64,000 nucleotides of DNA, taken from positions 3,100,001 to 3,164,000 of the forward strand of contig NC_079243.1 in the NCBI RefSeq assembly GCF_028009165.1. The letters are read 5' to 3'. Origin of the DNA: Akanthomyces muscarius. Lineage: Eukaryota; Ascomycota; Sordariomycetes; Hypocreales; Cordycipitaceae. This document shows positions 15,097-27,700 of this stretch, piece by piece. A program made the translations under genes and the position numbers. The notes beneath the pieces were generated by a model, which saw nothing but the letters and a program-made list of their open reading frames with translations, was not told the origin of the DNA and ran no database searches. Position 1 is the first letter of the stretch, and each line of letters begins with the position of its first letter.

Positions 15097-15793
15097 CCTA
15101 TCCGGATGTGTGCGGTCGTGTGTGTGAGTTGTTGATGTTTGTTTACGGCGCGAACATGAGGCGTGAGAGGCTGGTCGTGCAAATGGCGGACTGAGGATGT
15201 ATTGTGTCTCGTCAGGATCTCTGTTCGGCGGAAGCCTTATTTAAAATGGATGACGCCGGCCGGCTTTTTGCGGGCACCGGCGCTACCTTAAGACCGAGCC
15301 CGAGCTCGGCCATTTTAGAAGAAGGAAAGGCCAATTTTAAAAACTCCATTCAAAGATGTGAAGTGCTGATGATGAGCAATTTCTCTCGGAGCTCGAGAGG
15401 ATACAGATAGCTCGACTATGGATGCATGATGAGATGAAGAGGACAGCGTTGTTGGTGCCGGGTAGCTGTTGGTGCCGGAGACAGATTTGTGGTGCGACGC
15501 GTCGATCTGAGCTGTCACGCTGCCATCGTAGCACCTCGTGGTTCGCCACTACATGCCCGACAACAAGATGAAGTTTTGTCAAAAAAATATCATTCGGAGA
15601 CCTATGTAGGATCATTGGTTTTCTTCTTTGACTGTTCTATTTCTCAAACAACTATATTACAAAACTCGTTAAACAAATATGGTAAGAAGACAAAGGAAAT
15701 TTGGGGGGTTTTTGATCTTTTTTTTGATCTTTGGGCACAAACGACATTTCAGGCGTTGTCAAGCCAAAGTTTTCTGGTCCCATCGCCGCTGCA
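15097..15793. other. Intergenic region between kinase-like gene and NRPS
   Basis: About 0.7 kb holds the promoter of the ABC1-family gene and the 3' end of the NRPS gene. An AT-rich segment at about 15580-15740 is compatible with the NRPS terminator. No gene is seen. Confidence 0.6.
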
Positions 15794-18700
15794 TCAATGC
15801 GCCCGGCCGCCGAGCAACGCTAGCTGCGACAGCCAAGTTGGGTGTTGGAAGACATCCTCCGTGGTCATCGAGTATCCCTGGCTCGCAACGTGAGCCGCGA
15901 GAACACCAGCTCCGATCAAATCACCTCCCAGATCGAAAAAGGTGGCTGGCGACTCCAGGTCCAGCTCAACGCCATCGCCAAGCACGCTCTTCCACGCCAT
16001 GCGCAACGCTTCCGTTTTGGCGGGCGGGCATCGCTCCGCCAGCTGTGTCTTGGCCGCGATGCCGTTGACATGAACAGGCTTAGGCCGCACAGGCAGCGAG
16101 CACTTCAGCGAGGGCAGCTCCTGCAGCGACTGCAGAGGCGCATCTAGGCTGTTGGAGAATTGCAGAATGGTGTCTTGCAGGTCAGCGGCCAGTTGGTGGG
16201 CCACATCGGCGGGAACCACGTTCGCCGCGAAGCTGACTTCGACATCAATCTTGTCATCGCTCGAAATCGCAGTAATGTGGACCTCGACATTGTCAATGTC
16301 GACCGTAGGACCGGAGCTCAGAGACTCAAAAATGTGCATGCGGCTGGCCTGGCTTTCATCGTCGCTGTAGCTGTTGTGGCGGATCACGGTGCCAAAGTAG
16401 GCATCCTGCGACCATTCTGTGCAGCTGCGAACAATCTCGCGAGAGCCAAGCTGCGTATAAGGAATGCTGGATACCCTTTGAGTGTGGGCGGCGGCGAGGA
16501 GATCCTGCACGCGCCAACCATCCTTCAACGTAACACGCAGCGGCACGACATTCACGCAAGGTCCGCAGACACCCTCGCTGACGGGCTGGTCGCGACCATG
16601 TGCCAAGATGCCGAGCACGACATCGTCAATCTGTGATCGCTTGGCGAGCACATACGCCCAGGCTGCGCTAAGCACGGTGGAAAAGGTAAAGTCCATTGAG
16701 CGGAGTTGACTTTGCGAAATGGACTTTGTGACGGAAATATCCGTACCGTGCTTGACATCGTGAGAAACGCCCTCGTTCAGTTTCGTGACTGAGGAGCCTT
16801 GCAGCAGATCACGCCAGTACGCCACTGCTTGCGGTTTGTCGAGCCCGACAACGGACTCCATGTGGGCAGAGAATGTCGAAGCTGGCTCTGAGCTGGCCTT
16901 GACGCCGTCCTTGCAAACGTCCTCGAAAGTTGACCAAATCTGACCCAAGCTGATGGCATCAAACTGTGCGTGAGACACGCGCAAGACCACTCGGTAAGCC
17001 TGTTGCTCTTCGGAGTAGAGGATGAAGAACTTGGTAACTGGGACACCAATTTCAAGCGCAATAGACGACTCGCGTCGCAACAGGGCAGTCATGCTCTTCT
17101 CGATACTCTCATCCTGCTCTGCCACGATGGTGGGTACCTCGAGCTTCATTGAACGAAGCACAACCTGCAAGAAAGAGTCGCCCTCTACAATGAAGACGGT
17201 GCGCAAAATGTCGAATCGCGACACAAGAATCGAGCAGGCCTTGATCATGCTCAGCAAGTCGAGTTCAGTGGAGACGTCGAGGGCGTGGTAAAACAGCATG
17301 CTCCGGGACGTAGAGTACGTCATGGCGAGATGGCGCGCCTGCTCGTCCGTGACCGGCAGCACATCTTGCGCTCGCTCGTCGCGAGAACACCATCTCTGGA
17401 GGGCTGCTCCGAGACGCTCGTTGGAAATCTTGGAGGGCAGCAGCTGGAGCGGTGCCTTTTGCGCATCCACAACAGGGTCGTAATCTTCGATCTGCTGGAT
17501 TCTCTGCGACGCATCGGACAGCTTCGGGTGGAGGAGAACGTCGGCGACTGTGAGGTTGTAGCCACGTTGTCGCGCGGCTCCGACCAGCCTCATCGCGCTG
17601 ATAGAGTCCCCTCCAACACGCATAAAGCTGTCGTCTGCGCCGATGCTCTCCGTGCTGATGCCGAGTACCGCGGCCCACAGCCCCTGCATCAGACGCTCGG
17701 CGTTGGTGCTTGGTGCTCGCTTCTCGACCTGGTAAATGTTGGCAGCCGTGAGCTCCTGCAGCGTGAGTGCTTCCACCTTGGCGCGCAGGTTCTTGCGGTC
17801 CAGCTTGCCAGTGGCCGTCTGCGGGAAACCGGCGACGGTGAGGAATGCCGTGATGGTCACGTTAGTAGGAAGATACTGGGTGAGGACTTCCTCCAGGCCG
17901 GCTTGAAGCTTCTTCGTGAGCTCCTGGATCTCTGTGGGTGCAGCGTCGAGGAAGGCAGCGAGAACCGGCTTGTGGCCCTGAGAGGGCTTGACGAGCTCGA
18001 CCACGACACCAATCTCGCCACCAGTGCTGGCGAGATATTCTTGAATGACGTGCTCCACGCCACCCAGCTCGAGACGCTGGCCGTTGACCTTGACCTGTGT
18101 GTCCTTGCGACCGACATAGATGATGCTGCCGTCGTGATGGTAGCGAACCAAATCGCCGGTCTTGTACAAGCGGCCACGGCGACCGGCGCGGTTAGGCCCT
18201 CCGCGCGTCAGCCAGGAAGGATCCTCGATAAAGGCTGCGGCAGTTTTCTCAGGTTCATTGAGATAACCGGGGCCTACCAGGGGACCCTCGAGCAACAGCT
18301 CGCCAACACAACCAATAGGCACCAGTGAGGTGGTAGTTTCCGCGTCAACGATCCATGTGCAGAGACCAACACCCTTTCCAATGCTGTCCTTGACCATTGC
18401 CTCGGAGTCGATGCTCAGAATTGTGGCCGTCGCCGTGCACTCGCTAGGGCCGTACATGTTCCGCACGTTCTTGACTAGCTTGGCCCATCTCTGCGCGTCA
18501 ACAGGACGGAGCTGCTCTCCGCCTAGTGTCATTGTGTGCAGCTTGCGCAGGGCACTCTCCGGCAGCAGACCGGCGGCCGTAGGCGTCATATCAATGTGCG
18601 TAATTTGGAAGCGCTCCATTGATCCGGCCAAGTCGTTGCGGCGCTCTTCATCGGAAGGCACACACAGGCAGGCTCCGCCGACCAGGGACAGCAAGAGGTT

Positions 18701-21700
18701 CAGCCAGGCCGCGTCAAAGGCATATGACGAGAAATCATACACCCGTGCGGACTGGTCATAGCCAAAGTAACCATGCTGATGCAGGATTGTGCTGCTAAAG
18801 TTGGAATGGGTGACAACAACACCCTTGGGAATTCCAGTGGTTCCAGACGTGAAGAGCACGAACAGAGGGCTTTCGGGCACAACCGTAGGCAGCCCGACGT
18901 CCTTGACTGCAATCTGGCTCAGCTGCACTTCGCCAACTGCAACGACGGTGGTTCCAGAAGTTTTCGCCAGTCGCACTGCAAGTTTCTGGCAGCTGGACGA
19001 CGAGAGGATCAGCTGTGGCTGAACTTGATGAACAATCGTGGCCAACCGCTCCTCTGCCTGGGCCGGGTCCAGAGCCGCCGACGCGCCGCCGGCCTTCATA
19101 ACCGCCAACATGGCCACTGATGTCCACTTGGACTTTTCAAAGCAAACGGGCACGATGGAGTCTGCCCGAAGGCCAAGCTCCACCAGACGCTGGGCAAGTC
19201 GCGTGGACCACTTGTCGAGGTCTTGATATGTAAATTTGCCGTCCCACGCGTTGATGGCGGTGGCTTGTGGTTGTCTGTCCACCGTCTCTTTGATAAGGCC
19301 GTGTACACAGCGATTGAGAGCCTCTGGGACGGTCGCATTCCATTTCCAAATATCGTCCAAATCCTGCGAATTGATTGACACGACGTCGGCCAGCTTACCG
19401 TGCAGGCTATCGGCGTCGCAGAGCTGGCGGAGGACTTTCTCCAGCTGGACGGTAATCCTCGTCATGGCTTCGGCCGCAATGACGTTTTCGTCATAGGTAA
19501 TTTGCAGCTGCAGGCCGTCCTGTTCCAGGTCGCAGATGACATTAACAGCATACGTGTCAAATGAGCCGATGAATCCCTGCTCTTGATTGTCTTCACTGTC
19601 CGGAAGGAACAGGTCGCTGCCAATTTGAGTTTCTTCGATGGGCTGCACGACGAGCAGCGTCTGGAACTGACATGCTACCTTGGCCTCTGCGCTGACGCGG
19701 CTGATCTGGGAAAGGCCCGTCTGCTCAAACTCTATCATTTTCACAGCTTGCTCCTGCATGCCGACGAGGAATTCCGCCACCGTCTTAGACCGGTCGCCCA
19801 GTCGGGCGCGGAGGGGCACTGTCGCGATGGCCGGTCCGACCATGGACTCGACACCTGGTACGGCCGCGCTGCGCCCGGCAATCGTGGCGCCAAATACAAC
19901 GTCGTCCACGCCAGTGTACTGCGCGGCGACGATGGACCACGCGGCGCGGATGGCGATGGAAGGGGTCACATCGACCTGTGGCCAGCGCAGACCGCTAATC
20001 TGGCGTGTGAGAGACTGGCTGGCAATGGGCTGATAATTAAAGGCTGGCAGCGCGGGGAAGCACGGCGCTTCCAGGCCCTCCATCTCCTGGCCCCAGAATG
20101 TCTTTGCCTGCGCCGAGTTATTGTTGACCATGTGGGCGACGAAGCCCTGGAAAGGCACAGCCGGGGATATCTTGTCACCGTTGTATGCCTTTTCGAGGGA
20201 GTTGAGCATAGACAGCAGCGACCATCCGTCGTAAAGAGCATGGTGGATTGTCCAGAGAAGGTGATGCTGACCGGCCTGGTTCACGAGTCGGAATCGTGTC
20301 AGGGGCGTGCCTAGGCCCATGGGCTGAAGTCTATCGACGTCTGCGAAAGATTTCAGGTCGCTGGCGTTTCCGCCATCGGCAGGCCATTCCGGCTGTTCTT
20401 GAACCACGACCTGCACAATGCCCTGTCCCGGCAGGTCAATGATGCGTGTGCGCAGGATAGGCGTTGTGGCAACCAAGTCTTTCCAGGCCTCCTTAAAGCG
20501 GGCCATGTTAATACTCTCATGGAGGGTGAAGATTTCTTGACCAACGTAGTCGCCCGCGCGCTTTGCGGTCAGAGCAAGAAGACCTTGCTGCAGCGGTGTG
20601 CAGGGGAAGACGTCTTCCACCTGGCCAGGGGCGACGGAGCAGAGCGCGGAAGCTTGGGCTCGCGCCTCGTCGCTCGTGAGGCCTGGCTGGAGAAGCGAGA
20701 ATGGGGCGACATCTTCGACTTGGACCTGGCCTCGCTCGCTGGTTCTAGCCGCAAGGTCGCTTAGTCGAGGGCTCTTGAAGACGTCGGCTACGGTGAGGAA
20801 GATGTCCTGCTGGCGGGCTGCCTCAACGAGCTTCATGACGCTAATGGAGTCTCCGCCGATGCGCAGGAAGCTATCGTCTCTACCGATACTGTCCAGGCTG
20901 ATGCTCAGCACGGAGGACCAGAGGCTTTGGATTTGTCGCTCCGCATCGGTCTGAGGAGCCTGCTTCTCTTGCGAGCCGGCGTTTGCCGTCAGCTCCTCCA
21001 GTGTGAGTGCCTCGCCCTTGGCATGCAGACTGCGGCGGTCCATCTTGCCACTCGCCGTGAGCGGGAATCCGAGGACGGGGATGAATGCAGAGGGCGTCAT
21101 GTAAGCGGGCAGCTGCTCTGCGAGCCTGTCCTCGAGGCCGGCAGTAATCGGCTTCAGGGCGGCATTCAGGGTCTCGGTCGCGTCGCCATTGGACGTGTAC
21201 ACAGATGAACGCACGTCCACAAAGGCAACCAGGATTGGCTTTACACCCTTTGAGGGTGTAACAAGCTCGACGACAACGCCAGCATCGGTGCCGTCGGGAA
21301 GGCATCTCTGAATGGCATGCTCGACTTCTCCCAGTTCGAGGCGTTGGCCATTGACCTTGACCTGGTTGTCCTTGCGGCCAACAAAGCTCAGGCTGCCATT
21401 TTGGTGATAACGCACCAAGTCACCTGTCTTGTAGAGACGTCCATGGCGGCCAGTTTGATTGGGCCCCGGCCCACCGCGGAGCATCCAGGCCGGATCCTCG
21501 ATAAAGGCTTCGGCGGTCTTCTCGGGCTCATTGATATAGCCCAGAGTCACTAGAGGTCCCTCCAGCAATAGTTCACCAACGCCGCCGACGGGTGTCAAGA
21601 TGTTGTGGTCGGAAACCTCAGTGACCCACGTGTTCAGGCCAACTCCCTTGCCAATTGTCTTTTCCGAGCCGCGGACCTCTGGAACGCGATGAAGCGTTGC

Positions 21701-24700
21701 GAATGTAGTACACTCACTCGGGCCATACATGTTGTGGATGGCCGTCTTGTGGGACATGTTTGCAATGTCACTCTTTCTAAATGACTCGCCAATCAGATGG
21801 AGCGTATCGAGGTTCGCCAGTCCGGCCACGTCTAGGGCGCGAATGGTGGAAGGAGTGAGGAGCGACACATTGGCCGAAAGCTGACCAATACCTTGCAGGG
21901 GGCTCGTTCTTCTTGTCCGGTCGCTTGGGATGCAGAGTGTGCCTCCCGCGGCAAGGCCTTGAAGGAGGTTGCACCAGACGAGATCGAATGTGTACGAGGC
22001 GAAATCGTAAACTCTCGAGGCTTTGCTGAAGCCAAGAGCCTGCTGTTGATGCTTGATGGCGCTGGCGATGTTGGAATGTGTGACCAAGACGCCCTTAGGG
22101 TTGCCCGTACTGCCAGAGGTAAACACGACATACAGCGGATCTTCCGGCTTGACGACAGGCAGCTTGGCAGCCGAGTCAGGAACCGGGAGCTGAGCCAGCG
22201 TCGTCTCGCCAACTACTACGGCACTGGCCGCTGTAGAGGCCACCAGACTGTCCACGATGTCTCGATGGTTCGCGGATGACAGAACCAACGTAGCCTTGAC
22301 TTGCTGTACAATCGTCTTGAGACGTTCCTCTGGCTGTGACGGGTCCATGGCTACCGATGCCGCACCAGCCTTCATGACTGCGAGCATTGCGATCGGCGTC
22401 CAGACGGACTTCTCAAAGCACAAAGGAACAAAGCCCTTGACTCCAAGAGCAACCAGATGATGCGCCAGGCGGGTCGACCACATATCCAGTTCTTGGTAGG
22501 TCAGCTGCCCATCCCAGGCATGCACGGCCACATCGCTAGGCTGTCTAGCAATAGTTGCCGCGATGATATCATGCACACATTGACTGGCAGTCTCTGGCAC
22601 GGCCGAGTTCCAAGCCCAGATAGAAGACAAGTCTGCAGCGTTGAGAGAGATGAAATCAGCCAACTTGCTGTCGAGGTTTGAGGCGCAGAATTGCTGCAGC
22701 ATAAACTCCATCTGCGAGATAATCTTTGTCATTTGCTCGGCTGCAACAATGTTCTTATCGTAGTTGACTTGGAGGCGCACACCGCCCTGCTTCAGCTGGC
22801 AGATGATGTTGATGGCATACGTGTCAAAAGCTCCGATCAATCCCTGCTCGGTGTTGATTTCGTCCTCTTCCTCGGTATCCGGAGCGAAGAGGCCCGCGGC
22901 AGTCTGGGTCTCCTCGTCAGGCTGTACAACGAGTAGCGTCTGGAACTGGCAGGCGGCCTTGGCCTCGGGGCTGATTTGGCTGATCTGCAGCAGACCTGCC
23001 TGCTCATACTCAATCATCTTGGCCATCTGGTCCTGCATGCTAGCCAAGAGGTGCGTGGCGCTCTGGGAGTAATCCAGCTGCACGCGCAAAGGCACGGTGG
23101 CAATGGTTGGGCCCACGATGCGCTCAACGCCAGGGACAGGAACGTGACGACCCGCGACGGTCGTTCCGAGGATGATGTCTCTCAGGCCCGTGTACTGCGC
23201 GATGATGACGGAAAGGGCTGCTCGGAGCACCACAGTGGGGGTGACGTCTGTCTTGGGCCACGACAAGCCGCTGATGGAGCGGACGATAGACTGGCTAGAG
23301 TCGGGCTGGTAGTTGGGCGAAGGCAGGGAGGGGAAAGCCTGTGCCTCCAAGTCCTGGAGCTGCTGGCTCCAGAACTTGGCCACCTTTTCTTGGCCGATGC
23401 TCTTAACATGCTGCACAAATGCCTGATACGGTGGCGCTGGTGCGAGGGTCTCACCTTTATAGGTGCTTTCCAGCGTGCTCAACATGATGGACATTGACCA
23501 TCCATCATAGAGAGCGTGATGAATGGTCCAGACAAGGTAATGGCGCTGTTCCTGAAGGACCAGTCGGAAACGCATCAGAGGTACACCCAGGCCCATAGGG
23601 TGCTTGTTGTCCGTGCTCATATAGTGGTCAAGGTCCTTTGAGGAGTCGGCGGTAGCCGTCTCGGGCCATGTGTAGGCCTCGTCAACCACGACCTGCATGA
23701 GCCCTTGGCCAGGCAAGTCGATAATGCGCGTCCTGAGGATAGGCGTGTTGGCCACCCACTTCTGCCACGCCTCCTTGAAGCGCGGGATATCAATCTCCTG
23801 ACGCACCTCAAAGACTTCTTGCGCGACGTAGTCTCCAGCGCGTCGCGCCGTCAACGCAAGCAGACCCTCTTGCAGCGGCGTGCAGGGGAACACATCCTGG
23901 ATCTGCTCCGGATTGACTGAGCAGAGCTTGGCAGCATCGAGTCGTGTCTGCTGCGCATCAGCACCAGATCGGACCAGCGCGAATGGTGCAATAGCTTGCT
24001 GGCTAGGCTCGACCAGCGTGCCCACGACGGTAGCAAGATCACTCAGACGAGGCCGCTTGAGAATCTCTGCCACAGTCAGGTACACGCCCTTTTGACGCGC
24101 AAGTCCCACCACTCTCATGGCGCTGACAGAATCACCACCAATACGCAAGAAGCTATCGTCCGCACCAATGGTGTCTGGACTGATGCCCAAGGTCGAAGAC
24201 CAGAGCTCTTGGATCGCGCGCTCGGCCTCGGTCGTGGGCGGCCGCTTCTCAACTTCTTTGTGGTAGGGGTTCAGGGCCGTCAGCTCGTCCAGCGTGTAAG
24301 CTTCAGCCTCAGTGCGCAAGGACTGGCGGTTGATTTTGCCCGCCGTGGTCAGCGGGAAGCCTTTTCGTGGAATAAAGGCGCTGATGATGATGTTGGTCGG
24401 GAGAGACTGCGCGAGCTTCTCCTCGATATCCGCTTGGCGCTCGTGCATTGACTTGAAGAAGTCGTCTTTTTCTGCGACGCCGATGTCCAGGAACGCCACC
24501 AAGACTGATTTCTTGCCTTGCGTCGGTGTGATGACCTCGACCACAGCGCGGCTGTACCCAACATCGGTGAAGCACTTTTGGATGACGTGCTCGATTCCTT
24601 CCAGCTCAAGACGTTGGCCGTTGAACTTGACTTGTGTGTCTTTTCGGCCCATGAAGATTAAACTGCCGTCCTTGTGGTAGCGGACCAAGTCACCGGTCTT

Positions 24701-27700
24701 GTACAGACGTCCCTGTCGGCCTCCGCTGACCAGCCAGGCAGGGTCTTCGATGAACGCTGCTGCAGTCTTGTCTGGCTGGCCGAGGTAGCCTGGGCCGACG
24801 AGGGGGCCTTCGAGCAGAAGTTCTCCAGCACAGCCCACAGGCACCAAGGAGGAAGAATTCTGTGGATTGACAATCCATGTACACAAACCAGCACCAAATC
24901 CGATGCTGTCGCTAACCATTTCAGGCGTTACACGTAAGATTGTAGCTGTAGCTGTGCATTCACTTGGACCATACATGTTGTTGACATGTTTGACTGACTT
25001 TGACCAGCGCTTTGCGTCTGCAGGCAGGAGTCGCTCTCCGCCCAGAGTCAAGGTGTGCAATCTCTTAGTAGCGGCGTCGGTGAGAAGACTGGCAGCTGTG
25101 GGTGTCATGTCGATATGGGTGATCTGGAATCGTTCCATCGAACCAGCCAGATCGTCGCGACGTTCGTCTTGCGAGGGAATGCACAAGCAAGCGCCGCCCG
25201 TCAACGAAAACAGCAAGTTGAGCCAGGCTGCGTCAAAGGCGTATGAAGAAAAGTCATACACGCGCGCCTCAGGACCATTGTAGCCGAAAAAGTCCTTCTG
25301 GTACCGGATTGCAGTACTGAAATTCGAGTGCGTAACCAGGACACCTTTAGGAATGCCAGTAGTACCAGAGGTGAAGAGGATGAAGAGTGGACTGCTTGAT
25401 TCGACCACAGGCAGCGCAAGACCCTCGGAAGAAGGCAGTGCTTGGGCCAGCCATTCCTTGTCAATTGCCACGACCTGAACCGCCATTGACGTGGTCAAGT
25501 TGTCCGCGAGGCCATGGTACTTTGTCGACGATAGCAGCAACTTGGGCTGGACTTGCTGGACAATTGTTTGTAGTCGCTGCTCTGGCTGCTCGGGATCCAT
25601 TGCGACGGATGCAGCGCCCGCCTTCATGACAGCCAGCATAGCAACTGGCGTCCACATGGATTTCTCAAAGCAGAGAGGGACGATGGAGCCCATACCAACC
25701 CCCTGGCTAGTGAGGTAGTTGGCTAGCTTGGTGGACCAGACGTCGAGCTCCTTGTACGTCAGCTTTCCGTCCCACGCGTGGATGGCATCAGCGTCGGGCT
25801 GCTTCTGCGTCGTAACCTTGATCAGCTCGTGGACGCACTGGTCAACTGCTTCGGGAACCTGCGCGTTCCACTTCCAGATGTCGGACAAGTCGGTCTCGCT
25901 CATGGTAATAGCATCGGCGAGCTTGTTGTCAAGATTCCCAGGGATGCTCATCTGTCGCAGCACGTGCTCCATCTGCGTGACCATGCGCTCTGTCCTGTCG
26001 CTGGCAAAAATGTCGCTGTCGTAGTTGATTTGAAGCCACACGCCATTTGGCTCCAGGTGACAAATAATGTTGATGGCATACGTGTCAAAGGCGCCAAGGA
26101 ATCCAGAGTCTGGGCTGTTCTCCTCTTCCTCGGTGCCAGGCGCAAAGATGGTAGAATCAAACTTGGTCTCCGACTTGTTGGGCTGGACGACGAGCAGGGT
26201 TTGAAACTGACAGGCAGTTCTGGCTTCAGCGCTCACGCGGCTGATTTTAAGCAAGCCAGCCTGCTCATACTCAATCATGTCCACCGCCTGCTGTTGCATA
26301 TCTGTCAAGAACTGACTGACGCTCTTTGTAGTGTCGAACTGAACGCGGAGAGGCACCGTCGCGATCGTCGGAGCGATCATGGACTCCACGCCGTGTACAG
26401 GAGCGTGTCGTCCAGCCACTGTTGCGCCAAAGAGGACATCCTTTGAGCTAGTGTACTGGGAAATGGCAATTGCCCATGCGGCACGAAGCGCCATGGTCGG
26501 AGTCACACCAGCTTGTGGCCATTGCACATCTTTGATCTGGCGATTAAGGACGGTAGTAGGCTTGGGCTCGTAGTCTGGTGCCGGTAGTGCAGGGAATGGC
26601 TGAGCTTCCAGGTTCTGTAGCTGCCCATTCCAGAATGCTTTAATCTGCTCCTGATCACCCTTGACAATGTGCTTCACAAAGTCTTGGAAAGGCGGCTGTG
26701 CTGGCGGCAAAGCGTCGCTAGCGTGGTAGATGGTCTCGAGCAGAGACAGCATGAGAGGGATCGACCATCCGTCAAAGAGGGCGTGATGGATCGTCCAGAT
26801 GAGATGGTTGCCCTTGGCTTGCTGTACCAGGCGAGCATGTAAAAGTGGTGTACCGAGCTCCATATGCACCTTTTCATGCTGACGAATATAGTCATCGAGA
26901 CTCTGAGAATCGTCTCCACTAGCTAGCATATCGCCCTCCTCAATGACAACTTGCACGATGCCCTGGCCGGGGATATCAATCATCCGCGTGCGAAGAATAG
27001 GCGTCTGCGTCACAAAAGTGTTCCATGCGGAGCGGAAACGGCCGACATCAATTTCAGGGAGCAGCTCAAAAGTTTCTGTCGCAATATAATCTCCTGAGCG
27101 CTTTGCCGTCAACGCAAGTAGTCCTTCCTGCAGCGGCGTGCAAGGAAAGACATCCTGGATCTTCTCGGGCGCGACAGAACAAATAGTGGACGCGTAGAAG
27201 CGAATGTCTTCAGCCCTGAGACTAGGCTGAAGCAAGGAGAAGGGCTTCACTGTCTCGTCTTGTCCACTATTCTCGCTGACACATGCGGCGAGGTCACCCA
27301 GACGAGGCTTCTTGAGAATCTCGGCCACAGTCAGATGCAGTCCCTTCTCACGCGCAAGGGTGACAAATTTCATGACAGTAATGGAGTCGCCACCAACACG
27401 CAAGAAACTGTCGTCCACTCCGATACTGGACGGACTGATATCCAGAATGCCCGCCCACAAATGCTGAATCGTCTTTTCTGTCTCGGTAGTAGGCGCGCGC
27501 TTCTCCTTGCGGCAGGGGTTCATTGTTGTCAATTGCTCCAGATTGAAGGCCTCTGCTTTGGCTCGAAGAGCCCGGCGGTCGAGTTTGCCCGAGACTGTGA
27601 GAGGGAAGCCATTGATTGGAATGAAGGCGAAAATTGTCATGTAGGCGGGGAGTCGTCGGGTAAGCTGCTCTTCGAGAACAGCACCCTTCTCCCTCAAGAG

